64,000 bases of DNA from Tenacibaculum adriaticum (GTDB taxonomy: Bacteria > Bacteroidota > Bacteroidia > Flavobacteriales > Flavobacteriaceae). Positions 45,209 through 54,881 of the stretch are shown piece after piece (positions within the stretch are counted from its first letter, which is position 1; every line of letters begins with the position of its first letter). The stretch is from assembly GCF_008124875.1 (NCBI RefSeq), contig NZ_VNIA01000003.1, positions 1-64,000 on the forward strand, written 5' to 3'. A program made the translations under genes and the position numbers. The notes under the pieces are model-generated. The model saw only the letters and a list, made by a program, of their open reading frames with translations, ran no database searches and had not been told where the DNA came from.

Positions 45209-45230
45209 CAATCAAAACTAATCAACCAAA

Positions 45231-45686
45231 CTAATTTTTTTCTATTTGTTTATCCCTTTTAAAATGACTTCTTTTTCCTCCTCTTTTATGCATTTTGTGC
45301 ATTCTTTTCGATTGCATTTTTTCATACTTTTCATATTGAGTATTATTTAAAATACTTTTCATTTCAGCTTTATAGGCAATTTGCTTGTCTAACATTTTGT
45401 TTTTCATTTCAAAACGTTGGTCTGCAGTTAACTCTTTAAATTCTCCTTTTGAAGCTTTTCTTTTTTCATGAAAGTTTTTACGTTCTTCCATTTTTTTTGC
45501 TATCAAAGGTTTAATTTGAGTTTGCTGTTTAGAAGTTAAATCTAACTCTAGAGTCATTTTTTTAACCGCTAACTCAGTTTGTTGTTCAACTGATAATTTT
45601 TCCATTTCTTTTCTTTGCTTTTTTTGTGCTTGTGTAGCTAATGTAATTCCTAACATTAAAACTACCATTGTTATTATTTTTTTCAT
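45231..45686 (-). CDS. secreted Spy/CpxP-like protein
   Basis: The 151-residue protein has a signal peptide (MKKIITMVVLMLGITLATQAQ) and a charged all-helical mature part. An L-T-x-x-Q-like motif (LTSKQQTQI) resembles those of Spy/CpxP periplasmic chaperones. The C-terminus is rich in Lys, Arg, His and Met (KRMHKMHKRGGKRSHFKRDK), which may bind metal or acidic surfaces. The role is inferred from the pattern. Confidence 0.7.
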   Translation of the reverse strand: MKKIITMVVLMLGITLATQAQKKQRKEMEKLSVEQQTELAVKKMTLELDLTSKQQTQIKPLIAKKMEERKNFHEKRKASKGEFKELTADQRFEMKNKMLDKQIAYKAEMKSILNNTQYEKYEKMQSKRMHKMHKRGGKRSHFKRDKQIEKN

Positions 45687-45719
45687 TTTCGATTTAATTT
45701 CTAATTAATAATCAACTCT

Positions 45720-45752
45720 TTGACTTTTGAGTATTAAAAAGGTTTAAATTTG
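45720..45752 (+). promoter_or_regulatory. Bacteroidota-type promoter of the phosphatase gene at 45784
   Basis: TTG (45720-45722), a 22-base spacer and TAAATTTG (45745-45752) fit the consensus. Leader length is about 25 nt. Confidence 0.6.
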
Positions 45753-45783
45753 AAAAACACTTTAACATTTTTTTAGGATTATA

Positions 45784-46761
45784 ATGAAACGACTAATCAA
45801 ACTACTATTCGCACTTTTATTATTGTTAATCATCTCTTTTTCGGTGTTTTTTGTATGGGCATCATCACCTACTTTAGATGAAAAAGAATATGCGCAACTA
45901 ATAGAGTATAATTATCCAACATCAACAGATACAGATAGTATTTATAGCATTGTTACTTATAATATTGGCTATTTAAGTGGAATGACCAATAACCGGGCAA
46001 TTGCAAAACCAAAAGAATTATTTGATGAGAACTTAGAGAAAGTGCGTACAGAAATTAAAAAAGTAAATCCGGATATTATAGCTTTTCAAGAAATCGATTA
46101 TAAGGCATCACGTTCGTTTGAAGTTAATCAAGAAGAGGAAATTGCAAAGTTAGGATACAATTATGTGGCTAAGGGAGTTAATTGGGATGAACGTTATTTA
46201 CCGTATCCATATTGGCCCCCAAGCATGCATTTTGGAAAGGTAGTTTCAGGGCAATCGATCATTAGTAAATACCCTTTAAAAGATTATGAACGTATCGTTT
46301 TAGAGAGGGTGGCTGATAGTCCTTTTTATAGAGATGCTTTATATTTAGAACGTTTAGCACAAGTAGTAAAAGTTACTTTAGAAGGGAAAGAAGTGGTTTT
46401 AATAAATGTACATTTAGAAGCGTTTGATAAGCCTACACGAATAAAACAATTCCACTATGTATTAGAATTGTTTAATAAATACAAAAATGAATATCCAACT
46501 ATTTTATTAGGCGATTTTAATTCAAGAGCGAGAGATAAACAAGCAATTGTTCGAAAAATGTTTATTATGGAAGATGTTGGTAGTTCGGCATTAAATCTTG
46601 AAAATCCTTCGAACACTTTTGATACAAAAGATTTATATGAGCGAATAGATTATATTTTTTACACTAAAAATTCAATTGAATATGTAGACGGAAGAGTGTT
46701 GAATGAATTCGATCAAGCATCTGATCATCTGCCGGTTGAAATGCGATTTAAGATAAAATAA
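45784..46761 (+). CDS. endonuclease/exonuclease/phosphatase family protein
   Basis: The 325-residue protein has an N-terminal membrane anchor or signal (about 5-26) and the EEP fold: YNIGYLSG, FQEIDYKA (catalytic Glu), LINVHLEAFD, LLGDFNSR and ASDHLPVE (catalytic D-H pair). It would act outside the inner membrane on a phosphodiester or phospholipid. The substrate is unknown. It is followed by a bidirectional terminator shared with tRNA-Phe. Confidence 0.88.
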   Translation: MKRLIKLLFALLLLLIISFSVFFVWASSPTLDEKEYAQLIEYNYPTSTDTDSIYSIVTYNIGYLSGMTNNRAIAKPKELFDENLEKVRTEIKKVNPDIIAFQEIDYKASRSFEVNQEEEIAKLGYNYVAKGVNWDERYLPYPYWPPSMHFGKVVSGQSIISKYPLKDYERIVLERVADSPFYRDALYLERLAQVVKVTLEGKEVVLINVHLEAFDKPTRIKQFHYVLELFNKYKNEYPTILLGDFNSRARDKQAIVRKMFIMEDVGSSALNLENPSNTFDTKDLYERIDYIFYTKNSIEYVDGRVLNEFDQASDHLPVEMRFKIK

Positions 46762-46777
46762 ATAAGATTTTAAAAGC

Positions 46778-46807
46778 AAAAAACCCGAATGATAGTTCGG
46801 GTTTTTT
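46778..46807. terminator. bidirectional Rho-independent terminator
   Basis: AAAAAACCCGAA (46778-46789) and TTCGGGTTTTTT (46796-46807) form a perfect 12-bp stem with Ts on both strands. It ends the phosphatase gene on the plus strand and tRNA-Phe on the minus strand; the tRNA 3' end is one base away. Confidence 0.93.
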
Positions 46808-46808
46808 A

Positions 46809-46884
46809 TGGTGGTGCCTCCAGGAATCGAACCAGGGACACAAGGATTTTCAGTCCTTTGCTCTACCAACTGAGCTAAGGCACC
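46809..46884 (-). tRNA. tRNA-Phe (anticodon GAA)
   Basis: The minus strand folds as a standard cloverleaf: acceptor GGTGCCT/AGGCACC, D arm with AGCTCAGTTGGTAGAGC, anticodon loop CTGAAAA with GAA, and T arm with GGTTCGATTCC. The CCA end is encoded. The gene has a clear promoter and shares a bidirectional terminator. Confidence 0.97.
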
Positions 46885-46900
46885 ATCGCGTTAGCGGATG

Positions 46901-46932
46901 CAAATATAACACGGTTTTTTCTTACCATCCAA
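46901..46932 (-). promoter_or_regulatory. Bacteroidota-type promoter of tRNA-Phe
   Basis: On the minus strand TTG (46932-46930), a 21-base spacer and TATATTTG (46908-46901) fit the consensus. The distance to the mature 5' end is 16 bases. Confidence 0.8.
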
Positions 46933-46984
46933 ATAAAATTGTAAAAAATCTATTGTAAATTTGCCTTTCATCTAAAAAGGACAA

Positions 46985-47716
46985 ATGAATTTAATTATTG
47001 ATGTAGGGAATACAAGAGTGAAAGCCGCTGTTTTTGAGAAAGATAGTTTAATTGAATTGTTTGTTTTTGAGAAATCAAAAATTGTGTCAGAAATCAAAAA
47101 AATTATTTCAAATCATAAGATTTCTTCTGCAATTATATCTTCAGTAGCGAAATTATCAGATTTTAAACTGCAAAAATTACATCAAATTTTAGATTTGGTA
47201 GAATTAAGTCATCAAACAAAAGTTCCTTTTAAAAATAAATATGCCACTCCAAAAACTTTAGGAGTAGATCGAATAGCATTAGCATCTGCTGGTGTTAGAA
47301 AATATCCGAATAAAAATATATTGATTATTGATGCAGGGACCTGTGTAACTTTTGATTTTGTGAATAAAAAAGGCGAATATTTAGGAGGCGCTATATCACC
47401 AGGAATAAAAATGCGTTATAATGCGTTACATAATTATACGGCAAAATTACCGTTATTAGAAGCAAGTACTCCAGAAAGTTATATTGGAAATAACACAAAT
47501 AACTCGATACATTCTGGAGTTGTAAACGGAATTTGTAATGAAATTGATGGTGTTATTAATCAATATAAAGAAGAGTTTGGGGATTTAACAGTTGTTTTAA
47601 CAGGAGGGGATACAAATTTCTTGGCTAAACAATTAAAAAATGGCATATTTGCCAATCCAAATTTTGTTTTGGAAGGTTTACATACAATTTTGATTTATAA
47701 TAGAGCGAATGATTAA
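46985..47716 (+). CDS. coaX: type III pantothenate kinase
   Basis: The 243-residue enzyme phosphorylates pantothenate, the first step of coenzyme A synthesis. IIDVGNTRVK (D6) and IIDAGTCVTFDFV are the two nucleotide- and metal-binding motifs, and GVDRIALASAG and GGAISPGIKMR are further family features. Length is normal. The next gene overlaps by eight bases. TAAATTTG at 46956-46963 may be its -7 box. Confidence 0.94.
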   Translation: MNLIIDVGNTRVKAAVFEKDSLIELFVFEKSKIVSEIKKIISNHKISSAIISSVAKLSDFKLQKLHQILDLVELSHQTKVPFKNKYATPKTLGVDRIALASAGVRKYPNKNILIIDAGTCVTFDFVNKKGEYLGGAISPGIKMRYNALHNYTAKLPLLEASTPESYIGNNTNNSIHSGVVNGICNEIDGVINQYKEEFGDLTVVLTGGDTNFLAKQLKNGIFANPNFVLEGLHTILIYNRAND

Positions 47717-48995
47717 GAGATATCTAGTTGTAATTTTAGTATTTACTTCAGTAATAACATCAGCACAGAGAAATAATTCATCACCATATTCTTTTTTCGG
47801 GATTGGAGAAAATTTCACCCCTAAAACTGTGGAGCAAGCATCTATGGGAGGTATTGGTGTTGCTATGAAAGATTCACAGTATTTAAATTTTGTGAATCCA
47901 GCAGCCAACGCAGATTTAAGATTTGCTACGTATTCATTAGGAGGGGTAACATCTTTTTTAAATTTAAAAGAAACGAATAGAACTCAATCTGGTAACTCAA
48001 CAAGTCTAAGTTACATCTCTTTAGGATTTCCTATAGGAGATAAAGCTGGTTTTATTGCGGGTTTACAGCCTTCTTCTTCTGTTGGATATGCTTTATTGAA
48101 TCAAACCTTAGATGGTAATGATGTTATAGAATTAACTAGGTATACAGGGGACGGTGGTACTAATAGATTGTATGCAAGTTATGGTATGTACTTATTTGAT
48201 GGATTTTCTGTTGGTCTAGAAGGAGCGTTTATTTTTGGGAAAACAAATAACAGTACTTTAAACCAAAGAGCAAATGTAAGTTTAGCAACAAAATATAAAG
48301 AAGAAACTACTATTAGAGGTAGTGAATTTAAGATTGGAGCGCAGTATAAAATAAAGTTAAAGAACAAATTAGAATTTAGTTCGGGTATTGCAATTAAATT
48401 ATCAAATGATTTAATACAAAGAGGAAATCAACAATTATACTCTCTTACTTTTGGTGGTTCAGGAGTCGAAATACCTAGAGATACCTTATTTTTAAATTCT
48501 GTAAGAAGAACGATAACAAACCCGTTAAAAACAATAGCTGGTTTTGGTATTGGAAAAGAAAATAAATGGTATGTGGGTGTAAATTCTGAATATCAAAAGG
48601 CTCTTTCATTTTCAGATAATTTTCAACAAGAAAGCACTTATAAATATGAGAATGGATTAAGAACCTCGATAGGGGGTTATTATATCCCAAAGATTAATTC
48701 AATTTCAAGTTATTGGGATAGAGTTACTTATCGTGCAGGTTTGCGTATGGAAAGAACTGGGTTGTTAGTTGATGGAACTGGGACAGGGAATAATTTTACT
48801 TCGATAAATGATTTTGGCATAAATGTTGGTTTAGGGTTACCACTGCCAAGGCAAATATCAAGTTTGAACTTAGGTTTAGAGTACGGTCAAAAAGGAACAA
48901 CTAACAATAATTTAATTAAAGAAAATTATTTCAATGTTAGATTAAGTTTATCTTTGAACAGTCTAAATTGGTTTCAAAAAAGAGAAATAGATTAA
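47709..48995 (+). CDS. outer-membrane beta-barrel protein of unknown function
   Basis: The 428-residue protein has a signal peptide (ending SAQ) and an N-terminal part (SPYSFFGIGENF...ASMGGIGVAMKDSQYLNFVNPAA) that resembles the plug start of FadL/OmpP1-like barrels, followed by many amphipathic strands. The last strand is VRLSLSLNSLNWF. It overlaps coaX by eight bases and is followed by a TPR protein and lptC. A link to envelope lipid or LPS export is possible by context. Confidence 0.8.
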   Translation: MIKRYLVVILVFTSVITSAQRNNSSPYSFFGIGENFTPKTVEQASMGGIGVAMKDSQYLNFVNPAANADLRFATYSLGGVTSFLNLKETNRTQSGNSTSLSYISLGFPIGDKAGFIAGLQPSSSVGYALLNQTLDGNDVIELTRYTGDGGTNRLYASYGMYLFDGFSVGLEGAFIFGKTNNSTLNQRANVSLATKYKEETTIRGSEFKIGAQYKIKLKNKLEFSSGIAIKLSNDLIQRGNQQLYSLTFGGSGVEIPRDTLFLNSVRRTITNPLKTIAGFGIGKENKWYVGVNSEYQKALSFSDNFQQESTYKYENGLRTSIGGYYIPKINSISSYWDRVTYRAGLRMERTGLLVDGTGTGNNFTSINDFGINVGLGLPLPRQISSLNLGLEYGQKGTTNNNLIKENYFNVRLSLSLNSLNWFQKREID

Positions 48996-49013
48996 CGAAT
49001 AAACTGATAAATA

Positions 49014-50324
49014 ATGAAAAAAGTTACGTATTTACTAACAGGATTGTTTTTGTTTGTAGCTGTAAATGAAGTAAAAGCACAAGCGAGCCAAGAATGTTTA
49101 ACAAAGTATAACCTTTTTAAAGGAAGTGTTACAACTAAAAAATATGCTGAAGCAAAACCAGATCTAGAATACTTATTGCAAAATTGTTCTACCTTATCAG
49201 TGAACATTTATAAATATGGAGCAACTGTAGCGGAAAAAACAAAGGATCATGCATTAGTAAAAAGAATTTACGAAGCAAGGATTGCTAATTTTCCAGATAA
49301 AGATGCAGCTAAAGCACATAGTGATTATGCAGATTATTTAATTGAACATAATTTAGGTTCAGACGAAGAGGTTTTTCAGATTTTAGAAAAAGCATATAAG
49401 GACTCACCAAAAGATATGGGAGTTAAAAACATCTATAGATATTTTCAAGGTGTAACAGATAGATATAAAGACACAGACCCACAAAAAGTTTTCGACACGT
49501 ATGATGATGTAATGGAATCTGTTGGAGAAAAGTTAGATGATTATACTAAAAAGATTGCTGTTTTGCAAGCTAAAGACACAACCAGTACACTTGATGCAAA
49601 AGAGAAAAGAAGGTTAAGAGCGTATACTATTAATTCTGAAGCTCTAGGTCAAGTAGAAGGTGGTTTAGATAATATTATTTCTGAAATTGCCACTTGTGAA
49701 AGATTAATACCAATCTATTCCAGAGATTTTGAAGCTAATAAAACAGATGGTGTATGGTTAAAAAGAGCCGTATCTAGAATGTATAATAAAGGTTGTCAAA
49801 CAGATCCTTTATTTGAAAAGTTAGCAACTGCTTATGCGCATGTTACTCAATCTTCAGATGCATATAACTTTTTAGCAAGTGTATTAGAAAAGAATGGAGA
49901 TTCTAGTGGGGCAAATAAAATGAGAAAAAAGGCATTTGATTTAGAAACAGATACAAATGTTAAGGCTAAATTAAAATTAAGAGAAGCCCAAGGTACAGGA
50001 GGAAGTAGAGCGAGAGCATTAGCTTACGAAGCTTTAAAATACAATCCTAATTTAGGTAAAGCCTATTTATACATAGCTAGTTTATATGCTAATAGTGCTA
50101 ACTCTTGTGGAAACAATGAATTTGAAAAAAGAATGGTATATGTTGCTGCTTTAAATAAAGCTTTAAAAGCACAACAAGTAGATCCAGGTTGTGGAGCGGG
50201 AAGATACATTACAAGTTATAGAGGAAATATTCCTTCAAAGAAATTAATCTTTACTCAAGGAGTTTCTTCTGGAAGTTCTCATAGAGTAGGTTGTTGGATT
50301 GGTGAAACGGTACGTATACCATAG
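49014..50324 (+). CDS. periplasmic TPR protein
   Basis: The 436-residue protein has a signal peptide (1-24, ending VKA) and a largely helical mature part with several TPR-like repeats (for example AYNFLASVLEKNGDSSGANKMR, cited here as about 280-301, and LAYEALKYNPNLGKAYLYIA near 340). Cys residues are spread through the chain. It lies between the barrel gene (18-base gap) and lptC (12-base gap), and probably acts as a scaffold in the same process. Confidence 0.8.
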   Translation: MKKVTYLLTGLFLFVAVNEVKAQASQECLTKYNLFKGSVTTKKYAEAKPDLEYLLQNCSTLSVNIYKYGATVAEKTKDHALVKRIYEARIANFPDKDAAKAHSDYADYLIEHNLGSDEEVFQILEKAYKDSPKDMGVKNIYRYFQGVTDRYKDTDPQKVFDTYDDVMESVGEKLDDYTKKIAVLQAKDTTSTLDAKEKRRLRAYTINSEALGQVEGGLDNIISEIATCERLIPIYSRDFEANKTDGVWLKRAVSRMYNKGCQTDPLFEKLATAYAHVTQSSDAYNFLASVLEKNGDSSGANKMRKKAFDLETDTNVKAKLKLREAQGTGGSRARALAYEALKYNPNLGKAYLYIASLYANSANSCGNNEFEKRMVYVAALNKALKAQQVDPGCGAGRYITSYRGNIPSKKLIFTQGVSSGSSHRVGCWIGETVRIP

Positions 50325-50336
50325 TCGTCATTTTAA

Positions 50337-50909
50337 ATGAAAATAAAATCAAGAAATATATATAATAGCATTGCTACCATTTGTTTGGTGGCAATGTTTT
50401 TTTCTTGTACTAATAATACACTTCAGGTACGTGATTTTTTAGCAGATAAAAACATGCCTATAGGAATCGCAAAAAATACCTACCATGTTTACAAAGATTC
50501 AGGACGTATAACATCAAAGTTAATAACGTCACTTTTATACGATTTTTCTAATAGAAAAGAACATCCTTATAATGAGTTTCCTGAGGGAGTAAAAATTGTG
50601 ATGATAGATAAAAACGGTAAAGACTCTACCACTGTAACAGGTAATTATGCACTTTCTTATACTAAAACATCGGTTTCTGAAATAAAAGGTAATGTAGTGA
50701 TAATTAATCATACTGATAAGGTTAAGTTAGAAACCAATCAATTATTTTGGGATCAAAAAGAAGCTTATTTTTTTACTGAAGATGGTTTCAGATTAACCAC
50801 GCCTAGAGATACCATAAATGGTTTTGGTTTCGAGGCGAAACAAGACCTAACTAAGTGGATTGCTAAAGATATTACGGGTAACTTACAAGCTAATCAAAAA
50901 GAATTATAA
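50337..50909 (+). CDS. lptC: LPS export protein LptC
   Basis: The 190-residue protein bridges the inner-membrane LptBFG transporter and the periplasmic LptA path. It has an N-terminal signal with C24 in a lipobox-like FFSC, and a beta-jellyroll domain (about 70-175) with the NTYHVYKDSG and ETNQLFWDQKEAYFFTEDG segments typical of Bacteroidota LptC. Its stop overlaps the next start by one base. Confidence 0.85.
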   Translation: MKIKSRNIYNSIATICLVAMFFSCTNNTLQVRDFLADKNMPIGIAKNTYHVYKDSGRITSKLITSLLYDFSNRKEHPYNEFPEGVKIVMIDKNGKDSTTVTGNYALSYTKTSVSEIKGNVVIINHTDKVKLETNQLFWDQKEAYFFTEDGFRLTTPRDTINGFGFEAKQDLTKWIAKDITGNLQANQKEL

Positions 50910-51106
50910 TGAATAAACTTTGGAGTATTTTTCAATACGGATATTTGGTGATAGGTGTAATTTTTTTAGTTGAAGGGATTTTAAATTGGAATTCCAATCG
51001 AGAACAATCATTTATTATGTTCGGATTTGCTATCTTTATCACGTTAATTTTCTTCTTTAAACGTAATTTTAGAAGAAAAATAGAAGAAAGAAACAAACAA
51101 AATTAA
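50909..51106 (+). CDS. small two-helix membrane protein
   Basis: The 65-residue protein has two hydrophobic segments (about 8-24 and 34-50) and a basic tail (KRNFRRKIEERNKQN). I do not recognise a family. One-base overlaps with lptC and the following gene show translational coupling, so it may be a small accessory subunit. Confidence 0.75.
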   Translation: MNKLWSIFQYGYLVIGVIFLVEGILNWNSNREQSFIMFGFAIFITLIFFFKRNFRRKIEERNKQN

Positions 51107-52398
51107 TGAGTACCGAACTGATAATTATTTTTTTATCAATCTTATTTTCAGCTTTTTTTTCAGGAATGGAAATTGCATTTGTTTCTGCGAATAAACTTCA
51201 TATAGAGTTAGAGAAAAAACGAGACGGTTTTCTGCCCAAAATATTATCTAGAATAACCGAAAAATCATCGAAGTTTATCACTACCATGTTGGTTGGTAAT
51301 AACATCGCACTGGTAGTTTACAGTTATTTTATGGGGGAATTGTTAATGAACTGGTTTCAAACTTTTTTACCTTCGAATTACTCATTCATTAATTATTTAT
51401 TAGGAGATTTACAATTGCTCTTGCAAACACTAATTTCAACTATAATTATTTTGGTTACTGCAGAGTTTTTACCTAAAGCTATTTTTAGAATTTATGCGAA
51501 TGAAACTTTAAAAATCTTAGCATTTCCAGCGTATATTTTCTTTTTGTTGTTTTATTTTATTACTGAATTTATTACTAAAATTTCTGATTTTTGTTTGCAT
51601 GTTCTTTTTAAAACAGCAGAAGATGAAGCACAAACGGAATTTAGTAAAGAAGAACTAGGTAATTATATTTCAGAGCAGTTAGAAACGGGAAATGATGATG
51701 AAAAAAGGGATTCTGAAATTCAAATATTCCAAAATGCATTAGAATTCCACAAAGTAAAAGCTCGAGAAATTATGGTGCCTCGAACAGAAATTGTAGCGGT
51801 AGATATGCATCAAACAGTACCTGTTTTAAGAAATACATTTATAGATACAGGGTTGTCTAAAGTTTTAGTATACAAAAGTTCTTTAGACGACATTATTGGT
51901 TATGTAAATGCCTTTGAGCTTTTTAAAAAGCCAAAAACAATTAAGTCTATTTTATTACCTGTAGAAATAGTGCCAGAATCTATGATCATAAACGATGTAC
52001 TTAACCTTTTAATAAAAAAAAGAAAAAGTATTGCGGTAGTAGTTGATGAATATGGAGGGACATCGGGTATTATAACTGTTGAAGATATTATAGAAGAATT
52101 GTTTGGAGAAATTGAAGATGAGCATGATAGCCAAGAATTATTAGAAGAAAAAATATCAGATAATGAGTTTAATTTTTCTGCAAGATTAGAAGTAGATTAT
52201 TTAAATGAAGAATATAATCTAAACATTCCTAAAGAAGAAGCCTATGAAACTTTAGGAGGTTTCATTATCAACCATACAGAGAATATACCTGAGCAAGATG
52301 AAGAGGTCGAAGTAGAAAATTTTCAAATTAAAATTATAAAAGCTAGCTCCACCAAAATAGATGATATTTATTTCAAAGTTCTAAATAAAGAAGGCTAG
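51106..52398 (+). CDS. CorC/HlyC-type CNNM-CBS membrane protein
   Basis: The 430-residue protein has a DUF21/CNNM membrane domain (about 1-180; SAFFSGMEIAFVSANK and NNIALVVYSYF), two CBS domains (about 205-330; MVPRTEIVAVD and VVDEYGGTSGIITVEDIIEELFGEI) and a C-terminal CorC_HlyC domain. Such proteins take part in magnesium or other divalent-cation homeostasis. It closes the coupled lptC group. A hemolysin name is historical. Confidence 0.92.
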   Translation: MSTELIIIFLSILFSAFFSGMEIAFVSANKLHIELEKKRDGFLPKILSRITEKSSKFITTMLVGNNIALVVYSYFMGELLMNWFQTFLPSNYSFINYLLGDLQLLLQTLISTIIILVTAEFLPKAIFRIYANETLKILAFPAYIFFLLFYFITEFITKISDFCLHVLFKTAEDEAQTEFSKEELGNYISEQLETGNDDEKRDSEIQIFQNALEFHKVKAREIMVPRTEIVAVDMHQTVPVLRNTFIDTGLSKVLVYKSSLDDIIGYVNAFELFKKPKTIKSILLPVEIVPESMIINDVLNLLIKKRKSIAVVVDEYGGTSGIITVEDIIEELFGEIEDEHDSQELLEEKISDNEFNFSARLEVDYLNEEYNLNIPKEEAYETLGGFIINHTENIPEQDEEVEVENFQIKIIKASSTKIDDIYFKVLNKEG

Positions 52399-52463
52399 AA
52401 ATCATCTATATTTCAATTATACTTCGATTGAAGTAAACATCCTTTAAAACAGCCAAAAAAACG

Positions 52464-52494
52464 TTGCATTATTAAATGTGAAATTGTATTTTCG
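52464..52494 (+). promoter_or_regulatory. Bacteroidota-type promoter of the PpiD-like gene
   Basis: TTG (52464-52466), a 20-base spacer and TATTTTCG (52487-52494; one base off TAnnTTTG). Leader length is about 20 nt. Confidence 0.55.
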
Positions 52495-52519
52495 CACACT
52501 GTAATTAAATAAATGACGT

Positions 52520-54655
52520 ATGGCAATTTTATCGAAAATTAGAGAACGCTCTTTGTTCTTAATAGTTATAATAGGTTTAGCATTATTTGCTTTTGTTTTA
52601 GATCCATCTAAATTATCAGACTTCTTTAGTTCAAGTAAAATAAATGAAGTAGGAGAAGTGAATGGAGACCCAATTTCTCGTCAAGAATTTGCTGAAGCAT
52701 TAGAAAGTTATAAAACCCAAACAGGGAATAGAGTTTCTGAAATGCAAGCTGCTAAAACGGTTTGGAATAACTTGTTAAGACAAAAAATTTATGAAAATCA
52801 ATTAGAGCAAGCAGGAATTACAGTTGGTGAAGCAGATATAATGAATGCTTTATATGAAGCGCCTACTGTTCAAGGAGACCCAAGATTTCAAACTTCAGGA
52901 ATTTTTGATAAAGATAAATTAAAAGAGCATTTAGCAACCATTAAAGCTGATAACTCTACTGAGTGGAATGCATGGCAAAATTACATGACTTCTTTAAAAG
53001 ATAATTTACAGAAAACGACATACGATAATTTAGTAGGAGCAGGTTTAGGAGCCTCTTTAAAAGAAGGAGAAGCTCAATATTTAACCGAAAACACTAAAGT
53101 AAGTGCAGATTTTGTTTATGTTCCTTATACTTCCGTTGCAGATTCTTTAATTACCATTAAAAAAAGTGAAGTTCAAAGTTATATTGATAATCATGAAGCA
53201 GAATTTAAAGTTGAAGCTTCAAGAGATATTAAATTTGTAAAATTTGATGTTGTTCCAACTAATCAAGATGAAGAAGCAGTTAAAGCTGAAGTTGTAAAAC
53301 TTTTAAATGACAGAGAAGAATATAGTTCGGTATCAAAAGGGAATGTTATTATTAAAGGGTTAAAAAACACTACTGATTATAAAACTTTTTTAAATGATAA
53401 TAATTCAGATTTACCTTTAAATGAAAACTTACAATTCAAAGTACAAGTACCACAAGCAATTGCTGAAGATATATTTAAAGGTAGTAAAGGAGATGTTTTT
53501 GGGCCATACAAAGAAAACGGATTCTTTAAAATTTCTAAAATTACAGAAGTAACTAATGTTCCAGATTCTGTAAAAGCAAGTCATATTTTAATTCCGTTTA
53601 CTGGTTCTCGTTCTGCAACAGCAGAAACTACTCAAACAGAAGAACAGGTTAAAAATACAGCGGATAGTTTATTAGCTGTAGTAAAAAGTAGTCCTTCTAA
53701 ATTTGCTGATTTAGCTAAAGAATTATCTGTAGATAAATCGAATGCTGATAAAGGAGGAGAGTTAGGTTGGTTTACTTATAATACAATGGTTCCTGAGTTT
53801 AGAGACTACTGCTTCGGAAACGTAAAAGGAGATGTTGGAGTTGTAAAAACTCAATTTGGTTTCCATATTATTAAGATTGAAGATCAAAAAAATCCTCAAG
53901 ATGCAGTAAAATTAGCCACTTTTGCTCGTAAAATTGAAGCATCAGAAACGACAGAAAATACTATTTTTCAAAATGCAGAAACTTTTGCTTTAGAGCTTTC
54001 TAAAGGAAAAGCTTTTGATGAAGCTGTTAAAGAAAAGCAATTATCTTCTTTACCTGCAGTTGGAATGAAAGCTCTAGATGAAAATGTACCAGGTTTAGGT
54101 AACGAAAGACAAATAATTACTTGGGCTTTTGAAAAGGATTCTGAAGTAGAAAGTTTTAAACGCTTTGATGTTGATGGAGGTTATGTAGTAGTTACTTTAA
54201 CAGGAAAAACAGAAAAAGGATTAATGCCAGTAGATAAGGCAATTTCTAAAGTACGCCCTATTTTAATGAATAAAAAGAAAGCTGAAATTATCAAAGATAA
54301 ATTTAGTGGAGCTACTTTAGCTGATGTAGCAAAAACTACAAGCCAGGTTATTAAAAAGGCAACAGATGTTAATTTAAAATCTCCAACTATTTCTGGTATT
54401 GGTTATGAACCAAAGATAGTAGGTGCAATGCTAAACGCAAAAAATAATGAGTTATACAAAGCTATTGTAGGAGATAGAGGTGTATATGCATTTGTAGTTA
54501 CAGGTAAAGAATTACCAACAGCGTTACCAAACTACGATACTTATAGAGATCGTTTAGCAACTCAAAGAAAAAATCAGTCATTTAAGATGTATGAAGCTAT
54601 TAAAAAAGCTTCAAATGTTGAAGATTATATGAGTTCTTTTTACGGAATTCAATAA
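52520..54655 (+). CDS. PpiD-like periplasmic foldase (parvulin)
   Basis: The 711-residue protein has an N-terminal membrane helix (about 12-27), a SurA-N-like chaperone domain (about 40-170), a parvulin-type isomerase domain (about 350-455; VKASHILIPFTGS opens it and GGELGWFTYNTMVPEF lies within) and a long C-terminal region. It helps fold secreted proteins emerging from SecYEG. Length is normal for Bacteroidota PpiD. It ends in a strong terminator. Confidence 0.93.
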   Translation: MAILSKIRERSLFLIVIIGLALFAFVLDPSKLSDFFSSSKINEVGEVNGDPISRQEFAEALESYKTQTGNRVSEMQAAKTVWNNLLRQKIYENQLEQAGITVGEADIMNALYEAPTVQGDPRFQTSGIFDKDKLKEHLATIKADNSTEWNAWQNYMTSLKDNLQKTTYDNLVGAGLGASLKEGEAQYLTENTKVSADFVYVPYTSVADSLITIKKSEVQSYIDNHEAEFKVEASRDIKFVKFDVVPTNQDEEAVKAEVVKLLNDREEYSSVSKGNVIIKGLKNTTDYKTFLNDNNSDLPLNENLQFKVQVPQAIAEDIFKGSKGDVFGPYKENGFFKISKITEVTNVPDSVKASHILIPFTGSRSATAETTQTEEQVKNTADSLLAVVKSSPSKFADLAKELSVDKSNADKGGELGWFTYNTMVPEFRDYCFGNVKGDVGVVKTQFGFHIIKIEDQKNPQDAVKLATFARKIEASETTENTIFQNAETFALELSKGKAFDEAVKEKQLSSLPAVGMKALDENVPGLGNERQIITWAFEKDSEVESFKRFDVDGGYVVVTLTGKTEKGLMPVDKAISKVRPILMNKKKAEIIKDKFSGATLADVAKTTSQVIKKATDVNLKSPTISGIGYEPKIVGAMLNAKNNELYKAIVGDRGVYAFVVTGKELPTALPNYDTYRDRLATQRKNQSFKMYEAIKKASNVEDYMSSFYGIQ

Positions 54656-54674
54656 TTAACTCTATAAAAAAATT

Positions 54675-54703
54675 AAAAGCCGAACATTTGTTCGGCTTTT
54701 TTT
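54675..54703 (+). terminator. Rho-independent terminator of the PpiD-like gene
   Basis: AAAAGCCGAACA (54675-54686) and TGTTCGGCTTTT (54689-54700) form a perfect 12-bp stem followed by Ts. Confidence 0.93.
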
Positions 54704-54881
54704 ATTCCATATTTTAAAATAGATCCAGAGAATGTTTTAATAAATTTTATCGATATAAATTTGTTTTTTTAATAAATAAAAATTACAATATTGCAATAAA
54801 ATATTATTATTTTTTAAATATCAATAAATTAACTAGTAAAAATTTATTATATTTTTAATTTGTAAAGATTTGTAATTATTG

